Both the position numbers and the translations under genes were made by a program. The notes below the pieces were generated by a model. The model ran no database searches and had not been told where the DNA came from. It worked only from the letters and a program-made list of their open reading frames with translations. A DNA stretch of 64,000 nt from Tetrahymena thermophila SB210 (Eukaryota > Ciliophora > Oligohymenophorea > Hymenostomatida > Tetrahymenidae): the NCBI RefSeq assembly GCF_000189635.1, contig NW_002476369.1, positions 203,928-267,927 on the forward strand. The letters run 5' to 3'. Positions 35,507 to 47,038 of the stretch are shown piece by piece; the first letter of the stretch is position 1; each line of letters opens with the position of its first letter.

Positions 35507-38500
35507 ATGATATAATAGATTAAATATTACCACAAATTAAAAGAAGTAATTATTTATTTTTTTATCAATATACCATAAATTTATTTTTATTAATATAAAA
35601 AGTTTTTAAACTCTTCACTCTAATCTCATAAGGTTCTCCATATTTATCTGAAGTATTTTTAATATATTATTATTAATACTTTCTATATTTCAATTACAAT
35701 TAATTTATAATATATTTTTCTAATAGAAATTCTCACCTATATTTTCTCATTTTATTTAAAAAAATATTTATCAGTAATTTTAACTTAATTATCTTTCAAT
35801 TTTAAATATTCATTATCAATTTTTAATCATTTTTTCTTTCTAACACTTTTAATTGATTTTATTTGTTTTGGATTGTGATAATTTTAGTTATAAAAATGAA
35901 TTTAAAGCAAAAAAACTATTTTAATTTGTTTATTAGCTTTTTATTTGATTTATTTTTCTTTTTCTTTTTTTACTGTACTTATGATTTTTTCTTATCTCTC
36001 TTAATTTATGTTATTTTTTTATTTTCAAATTTTGCTTTTATTATTATTAATCTATGATTATTTCATATTTTTTCTTCATTTTTTCTTCTAACAAACTATT
36101 TATTTTCCTTCTAACTATAACTAATTAATTATATATTTTTTCTTCAATATTTAAAAAGTGGAAATTAAATTGGTGCAACTGGTGCATCAGACTTAGGTTC
36201 TGCTTTAGTAAATTGCACTAATCTCTCTAATTTAACTCTTGGTCTTAAGTAAAAAAGTTTATTTGTTTTGGATTGTGATATTTTTAATTATAAAAATAAA
36301 TTTAAAACAAAAAAAGTTTTTAAATTTGTTTATTAGCTTTTTATTTGATTTATTTTTCTTTTTCTTTTTTATTGTACGTACTGTGTTTTTTTTCTATCTT
36401 TCTATATTTTACTTATCATTTTATTTTTAAATTTTGCTTTTATTATTAAAATTAATTCATTTCTTATTATTTCATATTTTTTCTTCATTTTTTCCTTCTA
36501 ACTAACAAATTAGTAAAATATTTTTTCTTCAATATTTAAAAAGTGGAAATTAAATTGGTGCAACTGGTGCATCAGACTTAGGTTCTGCTTTAGCAAATTG
36601 CACTAATCTCTCTAATTTGACTCTTGGTCTTAAGTAAAAAAGTTTATTTGTTTTGGATTGTGATATTTTTAATAATAAAAATGAATTTAAAACAAAAAAA
36701 ACTCTTTAAATTTGTTAAAAATCTTTTTATTTGATTTATTTTTCTTTTTCTTTTTTATAGTATTAGTGTTTTTTTTTCTATCTTTCAAAATTTAACTCAT
36801 TTTCAAATTTTGCTTTTATATGTATATATAAATAGTACCCTAAGGTACTACCTTTTTCAAGGTTACATACACGAATAAAAATAAAGTCAAAGATTTAGTT
36901 TTTTAATCAAACATTTAATTTTTAGAGTTAAGCATTTTTTTCATTCATTTTATATGTAAAAAAAAAAATTAATTCAATATTTGTTGTTTAAAACAAAAAA
37001 GCTTTTTTAATTTGTTTATGAGCCTTTTATTTGATTTATCTTTCTTTTTCTTTTTTATTGTAAGTACTGTGTTTTTTTCTTCTAAGTTTCTTAATTTAAA
37101 TAATTTTTTTATTTTAAAATTTTGCTTTTATTATTATTAATTAATACATTTCTTATTGTTTCATTTTTTTTCTTCAAAACTTAAAAAGTGACAATTAAAT
37201 TGGTGATGAAGGTACATCAGGCTTAGGTTCTGCTTTAGGAAATTGCACTAATCTCTCTAATTTGACACTTTATCTTTAGTAAAAACAATCTATTTGTTTT
37301 GGATTGTGATATTTTTAGTTATAAAAATGAATTTAAAACAAAAAAACTCTTTTAATTTGTGTATTTTTCTTTTTCTTTTTTATTGTATATATGTTTTTTT
37401 TTTTAGATTTCTAAATTTAATTCTTTATTTTATTTTCAAATTTTGCTTTTATTTATATTAATTAATTCATTTCTTATTATTTCTTCATTTTTTCCTTCTA
37501 ATTAATTTTATATTTTTTCTTAAATATTTAAAAAGATGCAATTAAATTGGAGATGAAGGTATATCAGGCTTAGGTTCTGCTTTAGCAAATTGCACTAATC
37601 TCTCTAATTTGACTCTTGGTCTTTCGTAAAAAAGTTTATTTGTTTTGGATTGTGATATTTTTAATAATAAAAATGAATTTAAAACAAAAAACTCTTTTAA
37701 TTTGTTTATTAGCTTTTTTTTGATTTATTTTTTATTTTTTTTTATTGTACTTGTGTTTTTTTTTCTATCTCTCTTAATTTTAATAATTTTTATTTTCAAA
37801 TTTTGCTTTTATTTATATTAATTAATTCATTTCTTATTATTTCTTCACTTTTTCCTTCTAATTAATTATATATTTTTTCTTAAATATTTAAAAAGTTGCA
37901 ATAAAATTGGAGATGAAGGTATATCAGTCTTAGGTTCTGCTTTAGCAAATTGCACTAATCTCTCTAATTTGACTCTTAGTCTTTAGTAAAAAAGTTTATT
38001 TGTTTTGGGTTGTGATATTTTGAATAATAAAAATGAATTTAAAACAAAAAACTCTTTTAATTTGTTTATTAGCTTTTTATTTGATTTATTTTTTATTTTT
38101 TTTTATTGTACTTGTGTTTTTCTTCTATTTCTCTTAATTTCAATAATTTTTATTTTCAAATTTTGCTTTTATTATAATTAATTAATTCATTTCATATTAT
38201 TTCATATTTTTTCTTCATTTTATCCTTCTAACTATTTTGTTAATTATATATATTTTCTTCAATATTTAAAAGTAAAAATTAAATTGGTGCAATTGGTGTA
38301 TCAGACTTAGGTTCTGCTTTAGCAAATTGCACTAATCTCTCTAATTTGATACTTGTTCTAAGGTAAAAACAATTTATTGTTTTAGATTACGATATTTTTA
38401 GTTTTAAAAATTATTTAAAAAAAAAAAACTCTTTTACTTTGTTTATTAGCTTTTTATTTGATTATTTTCTGCTAATTTATTATTATTAATTTTAAATATA

Positions 38501-38666
38501 ATTTTTAATTAAAAAATTTTATTCTATTTAATTTTTTTTAGTATTTTACTTTAATTTAATATAATATAAAAGTGAAAACTAAATCAATGAATCATAATAA
38601 TTGAAAGTAAAAAGCAAATGTCTTAAATCAAAAAGATTAGTTGTCTATAGAGTATATTTGTATTGA
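35507..38666 (+). CDS. LRR array B: leucine-rich-repeat protein, 259 aa if spliced as read
   Basis: This is the best complete LRR model here. Exons: 35507-35652 (ATG, 146 nt), 36159-36248, 36544-36633, 37189-37278, 37536-37625, 37896-37985, 38273-38362, and terminal 38573-38666 ending TGA. All introns are GT..AG and phase 2; each internal exon is exactly 90 nt, one repeat of 30 residues (for example NQIGATGASDLGSALVNC). The 5' exon ends FLNSSLQSHKVLHIYL and joins NGNQIG at the right spacing. Two introns are about 500-555 nt instead of about 260-310 and contain an extra intron body, suggesting lost cassette exons. RI-type repeats usually form curved binding surfaces; no catalytic domain is present and no signal peptide is seen. 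Target unknown. Confidence 0.78.
36815..36970. other. foreign insertion inside the second LRR intron body of array B
   Basis: Sequence unlike any other intron of the array separates two consecutive intron bodies. It contains the palindrome AGTACCCTAAGGTACT at about 36835-36850. A related AGTACCCTAGAGTA occurs at about 38995. It occupies the place where an LRR exon is expected. Confidence 0.6.
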
Positions 38667-39273
38667 TGATAAACAAGTGGCGATAAAATTATGAATAAAT
38701 ATTAAATATTTGAATAATAGAAAATAATATACTTAATTATATATCAATTTGTATTTCGATAATTTAACTTAAAATAATGATTGATTTATTATTATTTTTG
38801 TATTTAAAATTAATTTTACGCCATACATAGTAAAATGTAGAATCTGTCTCAGCCAAAAAATAAAAAATATTTATCCTAACCTCACCAATCATATAATGGA
38901 AACCCATTATGTACCATAATTAAATTTAGTTGAGATTAAAACTACAAAATAATATATTTTGTTATTATTCATGTATCTAGTCTTGAAAAATGCAGTACCC
39001 TAGAGTATTATATATAAATAAATTAATTTCTTTCTACTGGTGGTAATTAACTTTTAGTAAATCCTCCATCATAAATTACTATTAATTCTAATTACACTTT
39101 AAATAAAAATTTACTTGATAATATGATAAAATTTATAAATATTATGGACACTTTTTTAAATTATAAAAATATTTAAAATAAATAACTGAATTTCAAATAT
39201 TTTAAAATTTATTTTATAGAGTAAAACAACAAAAGTAAATATTTATAAAAAAATAAATTAATCAAATACAATT
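38667..39273. other. 3' flank of LRR array B and spacer
   Basis: Up to about 38915 this is homologous to the 3' flank of array A. The remainder is A+T-rich with an AGTACCCTAGAGTATTATA motif at about 38995. No gene is seen. Confidence 0.55.
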
Positions 39274-39633
39274 TCAAAATATAATATTTAAAATAATAAA
39301 AATAATGAAAGCTGTTTATAAAATGCTTGAGTGTATGCATTTAATAGATTCATCAATAAGAATTTAGACATTTTAATCATTTGTGGTACAGTTTGATAAA
39401 ATGCAATATTTTAATTGACCAAAAGTTTCTCCAGCAATAGCAATCACGCATTATTAAGTGCATCTATCGAATTTAGATAACTCTGACATGCAATCTTTAT
39501 CATCTATTTAACAAGGATTTTTATTTTCTATTTATTATAAGCAATTTAATACTTTCTTTCCTTCTTAAGAATCTTGAGCATTAATCAAGCAAATAGTAAT
39601 TAATGCAAGTATAATTTTAGATAAAAATTTCAT
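39274..39633 (-). CDS. eight-cysteine surface protein, 119 aa (cluster member 1)
   Basis: The frame is intact from ATG 39633 to TGA 39274-39276. The signal peptide is about residues 1-19 (MKFLSKIILALITICLINA). Cysteines at 31, 41, 48, 58, 62, 77, 82 and 99 coincide residue for residue with those of the next gene (40420-40776), although most other residues differ. The hydrophobic tail (TAFIIFIILNIIF) ends the protein with no basic residue. Four family members lie head to tail on the minus strand over 3.9 kb with about 0.7-0.9 kb spacers, each long enough for its own promoter, so they are separate transcription units rather than an operon. Confidence 0.9.
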
Positions 39634-40419
39634 TTTATAATTAAAGTTATAAACTTATATTATTGTAAATATTTATAAAATATAAAATTATATAAAATTT
39701 GATTTTTAAAATAGCTATTTGAACTAAAAATCGGTCGGCTTGTTTATAATTAAGATTTTAGTTAGAATTAATTACTTCTAAAAATAACTAATTATATTAA
39801 ACGCTTTTTAATAAATTAATAAATAAAATTCAACCAGTATTTATTAATTAACTAAAGAAAAAAGATAAAAATAGGCACTGCTCATTTTACTATTACTAAA
39901 TTATAATGCATAAATGCTTGAATTGAATGTGATTACATCAATTAATTTTCAAATTTACAAACCAGCTTTTATTATAATTTCTTTCTTCTAAATTAAATTC
40001 TTTATGAATTCAAAGATTTGTGTTTTTAAGATTTCAATAAGTAAACTTGCAGAGTAAAAAAAAGGATGTTTCAATAATCAATATAAATTACTTTATTGAA
40101 ATTATTACTATAAATAATTTTTAGTATTGTTTTACACTTATTATTTCCCTAAGTTTTTCTATAAAAATTTAAAATTTTAATAATTCTTTTACAGCCTTTA
40201 TTTTTTGCTCAGTAAAATCATTAAAGTTTAATAATAGAAATTATTTACTTCTTTATTTTTCGATAACATAAATTTTTTTTGCTTTTTTCAAAGCTAAACT
40301 TATTATTTTATAAAAAGAAATTAATATTTTATTCATTTTTTAAGATTATTTGAAAAATATTTTAATAAGAAACACCAATTTTTATAAATTAATTATTCAC
40401 ACAAAAGATTATAAGAACA
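39634..40419. other. spacer between cluster members 1 and 2
   Basis: A+T-rich, presumably holding the promoter of the gene at 39274-39633 and the 3' region of the next. No frame or repeat is supported. Confidence 0.4.
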
Positions 40420-40776
40420 TCAAAAAAATATTAGAACAAACAATAAAACTAATGCAGACTTTAAAGCTTAAGATAATAAACATTAAATAGATCTACTGAT
40501 AATTATCTTAATGCTTTAATTATTGGAACTACAATTTTGCTGGATACAATCTTTCATTACACTAAAAGGTTCTCCTGCACCATTAGAAATGCATGTCTAA
40601 ATGCAACCATAAGTTTTTATTTTCTCACCTTCACATAATTTATCTTCATTTTAGCAAGGATCATATGTACTCATTGACATTAAACACTAGACAACCTCCT
40701 CTTTTTATTAAGTAAAATCAGCTTTAATCATGCATAGACTAATTAAAGTGAAAACAACAAAGGATATAATTCTCAT
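40420..40776 (-). CDS. eight-cysteine surface protein, 118 aa (cluster member 2)
   Basis: The frame is intact from ATG 40776 to TGA 40420-40422. The signal peptide is about residues 1-19 (MRIISFVVFTLISLCMIKA). Cysteines are at 31, 41, 48, 58, 62, 77, 82 and 99. The DPCQNEDKLC segment resembles NPCQIDDKDC of member 1 and DPCQANDKVC of the gene at 9080, showing a conserved motif around C2-C3. The hydrophobic tail is ALVLLFVLIFF. It is a predicted cell-surface protein of unknown ligand. Confidence 0.9.
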
Positions 40777-41487
40777 TTATTTGTTTATTATTATTTCAGT
40801 ATTTATTTGTTTTTATATTTTAATATGTTATAAAAAATAAATATCAATTAAAAATTTTTAATTTAATGAAGACATTATTAATTATTGAGTAGTAGAACTA
40901 ACAAAAATAATTAATAGTGTTTTATTAAAAATTATACTTTATTAGGATATATTTTAAGAAAATATAATAATTGCCTTAAAATATTTAATATTTGACTTAA
41001 AAAATAGTTTTTTTAAATCAAATGTAAATTAATAATTAATTTGTTAATTGTTTATTTTTTAATTATATTATATTTATCTCTAATTAGCTTTTGAGATTTT
41101 GCTTCTTAAAAAATAATATAATTTTGCTTTTAAATTACAAATAACATTTGTAATTAGAATTATCTGTTAAAAAGACAAATTTTTTTAATTAAAAAATATT
41201 TATGTAAAACAAAATTAAAACAAATTTACCTTATTATTTTTTTTTTGTTAAAAATTTAATTTAATAAAATCCACTCTTCTAACTATTTCTTAGATTCTGT
41301 TTTAAGAGTAAATTTTTTTATTTATTTGCTAAGTTATTATTTAAGAATGAATGAATTACTTTTTATTTCAAATTGCCTAAAATGGATTTTATTTTAAAAT
41401 GTAAAATATATTTAATTAATAAAAAGCATAAAAGTAAATAAATAAAGAATATATTTTTTAATAAGATAATTAAGATATTAATAAATT
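40777..41487. other. spacer between cluster members 2 and 3
   Basis: A+T-rich; no coding, RNA or repeat signal is supported. Confidence 0.4.
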
Positions 41488-41841
41488 TCAATATATAAAT
41501 AAAATTAGAAGAGCAAAAATTTCAAAAGCGATGAATATTTTAGTAGCATTTAGGCACAATAAGGAAAAATCAATAAGTTATTAAACATTTTTATTAGCAG
41601 ATTTACAAGAAAGTCTTATACAACTATACACTTCATTATTTTTATAGAATTAAAAGCATTTTCTCATACAGAGTTCAGCTTCATTTAATGCATTATTGCA
41701 TCTGTTATCATAATTTTAGCAAGGAGTTTTGTTTTCCATTTTAATGATGCAAGATGTGCTAATATTAATAAATCCATCAGGCTATGAATCCTAAGTATTA
41801 ACTTGAATCAAAAGTAAAAAAGCTATTACAATAAATCTCAT
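41488..41841 (-). CDS. eight-cysteine surface protein, 117 aa (cluster member 3)
   Basis: The frame is intact from ATG 41841 to TGA 41488-41490. The signal peptide is about residues 1-16 (MRFIVIAFLLLIQVNT). Cysteines are at 31, 41, 48, 58, 62, 74, 79 and 96; C5-C6 is three residues shorter than in members 1 and 2. It pairs with member 4: both have ISTSCIIKMEN/LSSSCIMTMEN, CMRKC/CVRKC and NVQQLID. These two are therefore a recent duplicate pair. The hydrophobic tail ends LLILFIY. Confidence 0.9.
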
Positions 41842-42777
41842 TTTATTTTAATTTTTTTTCTATTTATAAAATTTACTATTAAAAAAATATCATAATAAAA
41901 ACTTTTTAATAGCTGATTTATAAAGATAAAAATTTACTGTTTTAATTAATTAAATATGTATGAAACAATTAAACATATTTATTTATTTATTTTTAATCAT
42001 AATTAATTATCTATCTATACAAATTCTAAAATAAAATATAATAAAGAATAAAGAATAAAGAGTGGAGTTTGCTGAAAATTGTAAAATGAATAAAATAGTC
42101 TAGAATAAAATGAAATAAGAGTTAAGATAAAATATAAATTATGATAAATTTATTTGTTGATGTTGGTTTTATAGCTGTTTAACTTACAGATTTTATAAAA
42201 TGGAATAAAATTTAATTAAAATGACTCTATAAATTAATAATTTGACATTCTATTTTTGTCATTGAAATTGTTTAGAAGATATAGAAAAAAATTAATTTTT
42301 ATAATCTATTTCTAGTTGTTTTAATGAATCTTTTTAATCTGATTTATGATTTCTATTTTTAGTTATAGTTCAAAGTAAACGCTTCTTAATCTAATACTAA
42401 AATAAATTCTGCTTGAAAGAAAGAAATAAAGACTCTAACTAATTAAATCTAGCAATAAGATAATTTTTTTTAATGAAAAGGAAATCTTAGCAAATTAATA
42501 AAATTAATTAATTGAATAAGTAAGGTAGAATTATAAAGAATTATCAATAAATCTTTTTATTTGAAATGAGATGCGCTTTTTCTTCCATAATTTAATTAAT
42601 AAGCATAATATAAATGAATAACTTCAAATTAATTGAGATCAAAAGTTTAAAAAAAAAAATAATTTTGTTTAATTTTAGTTTTATATAACATTTTTTTCAT
42701 ACAAATATGTAGATTTTTATATAAATAAATAAGTAGGAATACATTTATAAATAAATAATTAGGCAATTTAAATTTTT
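41842..42777. other. spacer between cluster members 3 and 4
   Basis: A+T-rich with nothing identifiable beyond scattered TTTA runs. Confidence 0.4.
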
Positions 42778-43134
42778 TCAATATATAATAAAGTATAAAA
42801 TAATTGTAATTAAGATTGCGAAAGATAATTTAGTAGTAGTAAGACATATCACAGAATAGTCAATAAGCTATTAAACATTATTATTTTTCGATTTACAATT
42901 TATTCTTATACAATTTTTCCATTCATGAAGTTTGTAGTAATAATGGGTGCATTTTCTGACACAAACTTCAGCTTCTTGTAATTCCGTATTGCATCTAAAA
43001 TCATGTTATTTACAAGGAATTTAGTTTTCCATGGTCATTATACAAGATGAGCTTAAATCAAATAATCCAAGCTGTTTGAAATGATATGCATTTAGTTGAA
43101 TACAAAATAATAAGACAATTATTAAAAATCTCAT
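42778..43134 (-). CDS. eight-cysteine surface protein, 118 aa (cluster member 4)
   Basis: The frame is intact from ATG 43134 to TGA 42778-42780. The signal peptide is about residues 1-16 (MRFLIIVLLFCIQLNA). Cysteines are at 31, 41, 48, 58, 62, 75, 80 and 97. It is closest to member 3 at the C4-x3-C5 site, KNCIRINCKSKN versus YSCIRLSCKSAN, and NVQQLID. The hydrophobic tail (SFAILITIILYFIIY) could be a GPI signal or an anchor. It is the first gene of the four-gene cluster in transcription order. Confidence 0.9.
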
Positions 43135-44959
43135 TTTTATTTTTTACTTTCTTCCTTCTTAAATAATAAAATTTATATAATTTTTTTGAAGCGAATCAAA
43201 GCGATAACATATAAATAATTCAGCTTACAGATATTTAATAATATATAAATTAATAATGATTAATTTTACTTTTTTTATGGTAAAGTTGTTATATATTAAC
43301 TATACTATTTCTAAGCTATTTTTTTTTAATTTTTAATAGAAAGAATCAAACTCTTTTACAGAATTTATTAGCAAATCAACCAAGATAAAATATATTTAGA
43401 TAAATTTATAGTAAAACTACAAGAGCTACCTCAAATAAAATATTTAGAAAATGGTAATAGTTTTTTGACTTATTTCTTAATGCTGCTTCTATTATTTTGT
43501 CTAAAAAAAATTTATAAAAATACTTCTTAAAGCCCATAAATATTTATTTTATCATAGTAAATATTTTAATATGTAAAAATTTGAGTCAGTCAATTAGAAA
43601 TAGAAAGATATTAATTATTTTTTAACTATTACTAATCTATTTTGAAATTTTTCTAATTAAAGCAAAAAACCTATTTTTAGGACAATCAAAAACAATAATT
43701 AAATTTCATATTTATTATAGAATATCTAATTCTTGAAAGTAAATTATTTAATTAAAAAAATGTATGAGGATCTTCAAAAAATTTAAATAATGAAGTAGAA
43801 TTATAAGAAATAATGTTTAATTAAATCTATTATTTTAAATGAAAAAATGAATATTAAATTAAATAATAAACTTTGAGTAAACCAAATATGGCTATTCTTG
43901 AATAATTATTTCTTGAGTAGGAAAGAAATACAAATTTAGTAGTGTTCAGGTTCTAAACCTATTCATACCTTTTTTAATTATTACAAATTTCTTTAAATTA
44001 ATTTATAAATAATTTTTATTATTCTACTAAATGTTTATTTCCTACTAGAGAAATAACTATTAGAAATTAGCAATATAACATTTTGATCTATTTAATTTAA
44101 AAGTGTAAATTTCTTTTGGTAGTACCATAAATCCTTGAATAGGCACTGTGTTAAAAATTGCGAGTTTTTGAGTTAAGTAAAGTATTTTTAACAATCGAAT
44201 GGTTAAAAATAGAAACATTTTTTTAAGTGATCCCCTCCTTAATTAAATATTTATTAGCTCTAAATTTTCAAAAATTAATAAGATATTTTACTTTGATGTA
44301 AAACAATTCTTTCTTTCTTAAAATTAAAAGTTGTTAGTCTTTCATAGAAAAAAATGGCAATAAAGAAATAATATTTTGACTCTTTACAAGATGTAATTTA
44401 TAAATTAAACATTTATTAGGAATAATTATTTTTTATAAAAAAATAGTTTGTAGATTCTGAACATTCATCGCATATTGAAATTGAAATTATTCTTAAGTAA
44501 AAACTATCAAATTTTTTATTTTTAAATTTAAATATATATCTGTTTAATTTATTAGTATTTTTTTTTTACAAAAATATTTATTGAAATTTAAAATATTTAA
44601 GAATTTATATTATTTTTAATTATTTGTTTCATTTTACTTTTTTAACTAAATGCTTTATTTATTATTATCGCATCTATTAACAAACTTTTATTAAAAATTA
44701 AAAAGTCAATTATATTTAAGAAATTAGAACGCATAATTATTAAGCTCTGCATTGAAAAAAAGCACTAACCTATTATCTTTAACACTTTTAATAGAGTAAA
44801 TTTTATTTATTAGCTTTTGATTTATTTTTTATATTTACTTAATAAAATAATTAAAGTAAATTTAAAATAATAAATAATAAATTCTTTTTCTTTCTTTCTT
44901 TCTTGCTTAATTTTTTTCTTTTCATGTTTATATTTATTATTTGTTAATGATTATTAAAT
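43135..44959. other. intergenic region containing an inverted-repeat element
   Basis: Apart from the inverted repeat at 43906-44056 and a short (CTTT)n at about 44885, the stretch is A+T-rich. No 5' exon for LRR array C could be recognised in it. Confidence 0.4.
43906..44056. mobile_element. MITE-like inverted-repeat element, about 150 bp
   Basis: The left arm 43906-43942 (TTATTTCTTGAGTAGGAAAG plus the rest) and right arm 44024-44056 are reverse complements with a few mismatches and one 4-nt indel. An 80-nt A+T-rich centre lies between them. A third copy of an arm lies at 29172-29204. No coding capacity. Small size, terminal inverted repeats and a second locus suggest a miniature inverted-repeat transposon; I could not define a target-site duplication. 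Confidence 0.5.
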
Positions 44960-47038
44960 TTTAAATTAAATACAAGAATAAGATGCATCAATTTTAAGTT
45001 CAGGTTTAGCTAGCTGTATTAAACTGACAAATTTGAAGCTTTACATTTCGTATAAAATATTTATTTGCTTTTATATTAATTATTTCCTTTATCAATTATT
45101 TATTTATTATTATTTAATAAAAAAATATTAATTTAAATTTAATTTTTTTTATTTAACATTAAATTTACATAAAAATTATTTTCATTGATATATTATTTAT
45201 GACTCTTAATGTATATGACTAAAATAATTTTCTCATAAATTTAAAAGGAATAATTTAATTGGTTCAAATGGCATCTCAGATTTAATTTCTGCTTTTACAA
45301 ATTTTACTAATCTATATGTATTGTCACTTGGTTTAGGGTAAGTATCTTTTATAAGATATATTATAACTCGTTGATGTTGATAAAGTTGAAAAAATTATTC
45401 TTTTGTTATTTTATATCAATTACTTTAAAATTTTAAACTCATAATTAAAGAGGGTAGATGTGAAAAATAACATAATTTTAGAAATTAAAAGCTATGAACC
45501 CAAACACTAAATATAGTTAATTTAAAAGTTATTAAATTTTCTTTTCCTCCCCTAATCTAAGTGAGAATTATAACAAGCNNNNNNNNNNNNNNNNNNNNNN
45601 NNNNNNNNNNNNNNNNNNNNNNNNNNNNNNNNNNNNNNNNNNNNNNNNNNNNNNNNNNNNNNNNNNNNNNNNNNNNNNCGTATGAATGCCAAACATATTA
45701 AAAAATAATTTTAAGTACTTCTTTTTGCAAAAAAAATATCATATCTATAAATAGGAAAAAATTATGACTTGGATATACTTGTATGAGATTAAAATTCAAG
45801 GTAATGATAATCTTGAATAAAATTTTGATGTAGCCCATAGTTATTTAAGTAGTTTTTCCTTGTAATATTATCTTTAAAATATCTCAAAGATAAATACTTT
45901 TCATTCCACCCCAAACACTAAATATAGTTAATTTAAAAGTTATTAAATTTTCTTTTCCTCCCCTAATCTAAGTGAGAATTATAACAAGCCACAATATTTT
46001 TTACAAAATTTTCTTTTCTTTTTCCTCATCTTAAATAAATTAATAAATAATAAATATTTTTGGTTTCTGTTAAAATATTTTCAGAATGAATTAAATTGAT
46101 GTTAATGGCTGTAAGGTTATAGCTGATGCATTAAAAAGTTGGCCTAATCTCACAGATTTTACACTAGATATTAAGTAAAATAATTCATTTTTTTTATTTT
46201 TTGAAAATCTCTGAAAAATGTAAGACTAATTTATTTCTTTGTCTTAAATTTATTATATTTTTTTGTATTGTTCAATTATTCAAAATATTTCAATTTTAAT
46301 TTAATTCTCAAATGAGTTCTTTATCTTAATTTGCTTGTTTATTAATATAAGCTAACATATTTTTTTAAAAAATAAAGGTAAAATTAATTAAAAGACGAGG
46401 GCATATTAGCTATTAGTTCTGCTTTAGTAAAATGCCCCAATCTCTCAACTTTAACACTTCGTCTTTAGTAAAATATTTTTCTTTATTTTATGAAATATTT
46501 CTTTAAAAAAAGTGTAAAAAAAGAATAAACATTTCTTATCAGTAACACAACTAACTACTTTTCAATTTGAGTTATTTATTTTCTATTTAAAATTGATAAC
46601 TTCTTTATTATTTATTAAAAATATAAATTCCTTTTCAATTTCTAAAGATTTAATTAAATCACTCCTATGGGTAAATTGACTTTAGTTTCTTTGATCTAAA
46701 AGTGCAACAAGCTTTCAATTATGAAATTAAACTTTTAGTAAAAAAAATTGATTTGATTTTTTAATTTTATTTAGTATCTTTTATTTTCTTTGAATTAACA
46801 TATAAATAATTTACTATAATTGAATATGTGGTTTCTTATTTTAACAAATTTTATATTTAAATTTTGTTTTTGGTTTTTAAATTTTAATTATCATTTTATT
46901 TTTAAATTAATTTATTCTTTTTTCAAATTTTTTATTTAATATTAAAGTTAGAATTAATTCAATAAAGAAGTTGATTCCTAGATTATCAAAATAACTCTAA
47001 AATTTAAGAGATTGGTTATGAAATATCTATATTTATGA
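44960..47038 (+). CDS. LRR array C: diverged leucine-rich-repeat gene, interrupted by a gap
   Basis: Well-formed phase-2 exons of 90 nt: 45248-45337 (donor GTAAGT), 46085-46174 (acceptor TTTTCAG), 46378-46467, 46648-46737; terminal exon 46948-47038 with KFKRLVMKYLYL then TGA. A more decayed exon at 44960-45049 still reads DASILSSGLASC and TNLKLYI, but its acceptor is lost. These repeats have diverged far more from the consensus than arrays A, B and D, yet every exon keeps length and phase, which argues for past or present selection. The 100-N gap falls in the intron between 45338 and 46084, so one or more exons may be missing. No start exon was found. Confidence 0.65.
45579..45678. other. assembly gap of 100 N
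   Basis: Exactly 100 N. The 80 bp left of the gap (45499-45578) is identical to 45910-45989 on the right, so the gap sits at a local duplication or a mis-join. Confidence 0.99.
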
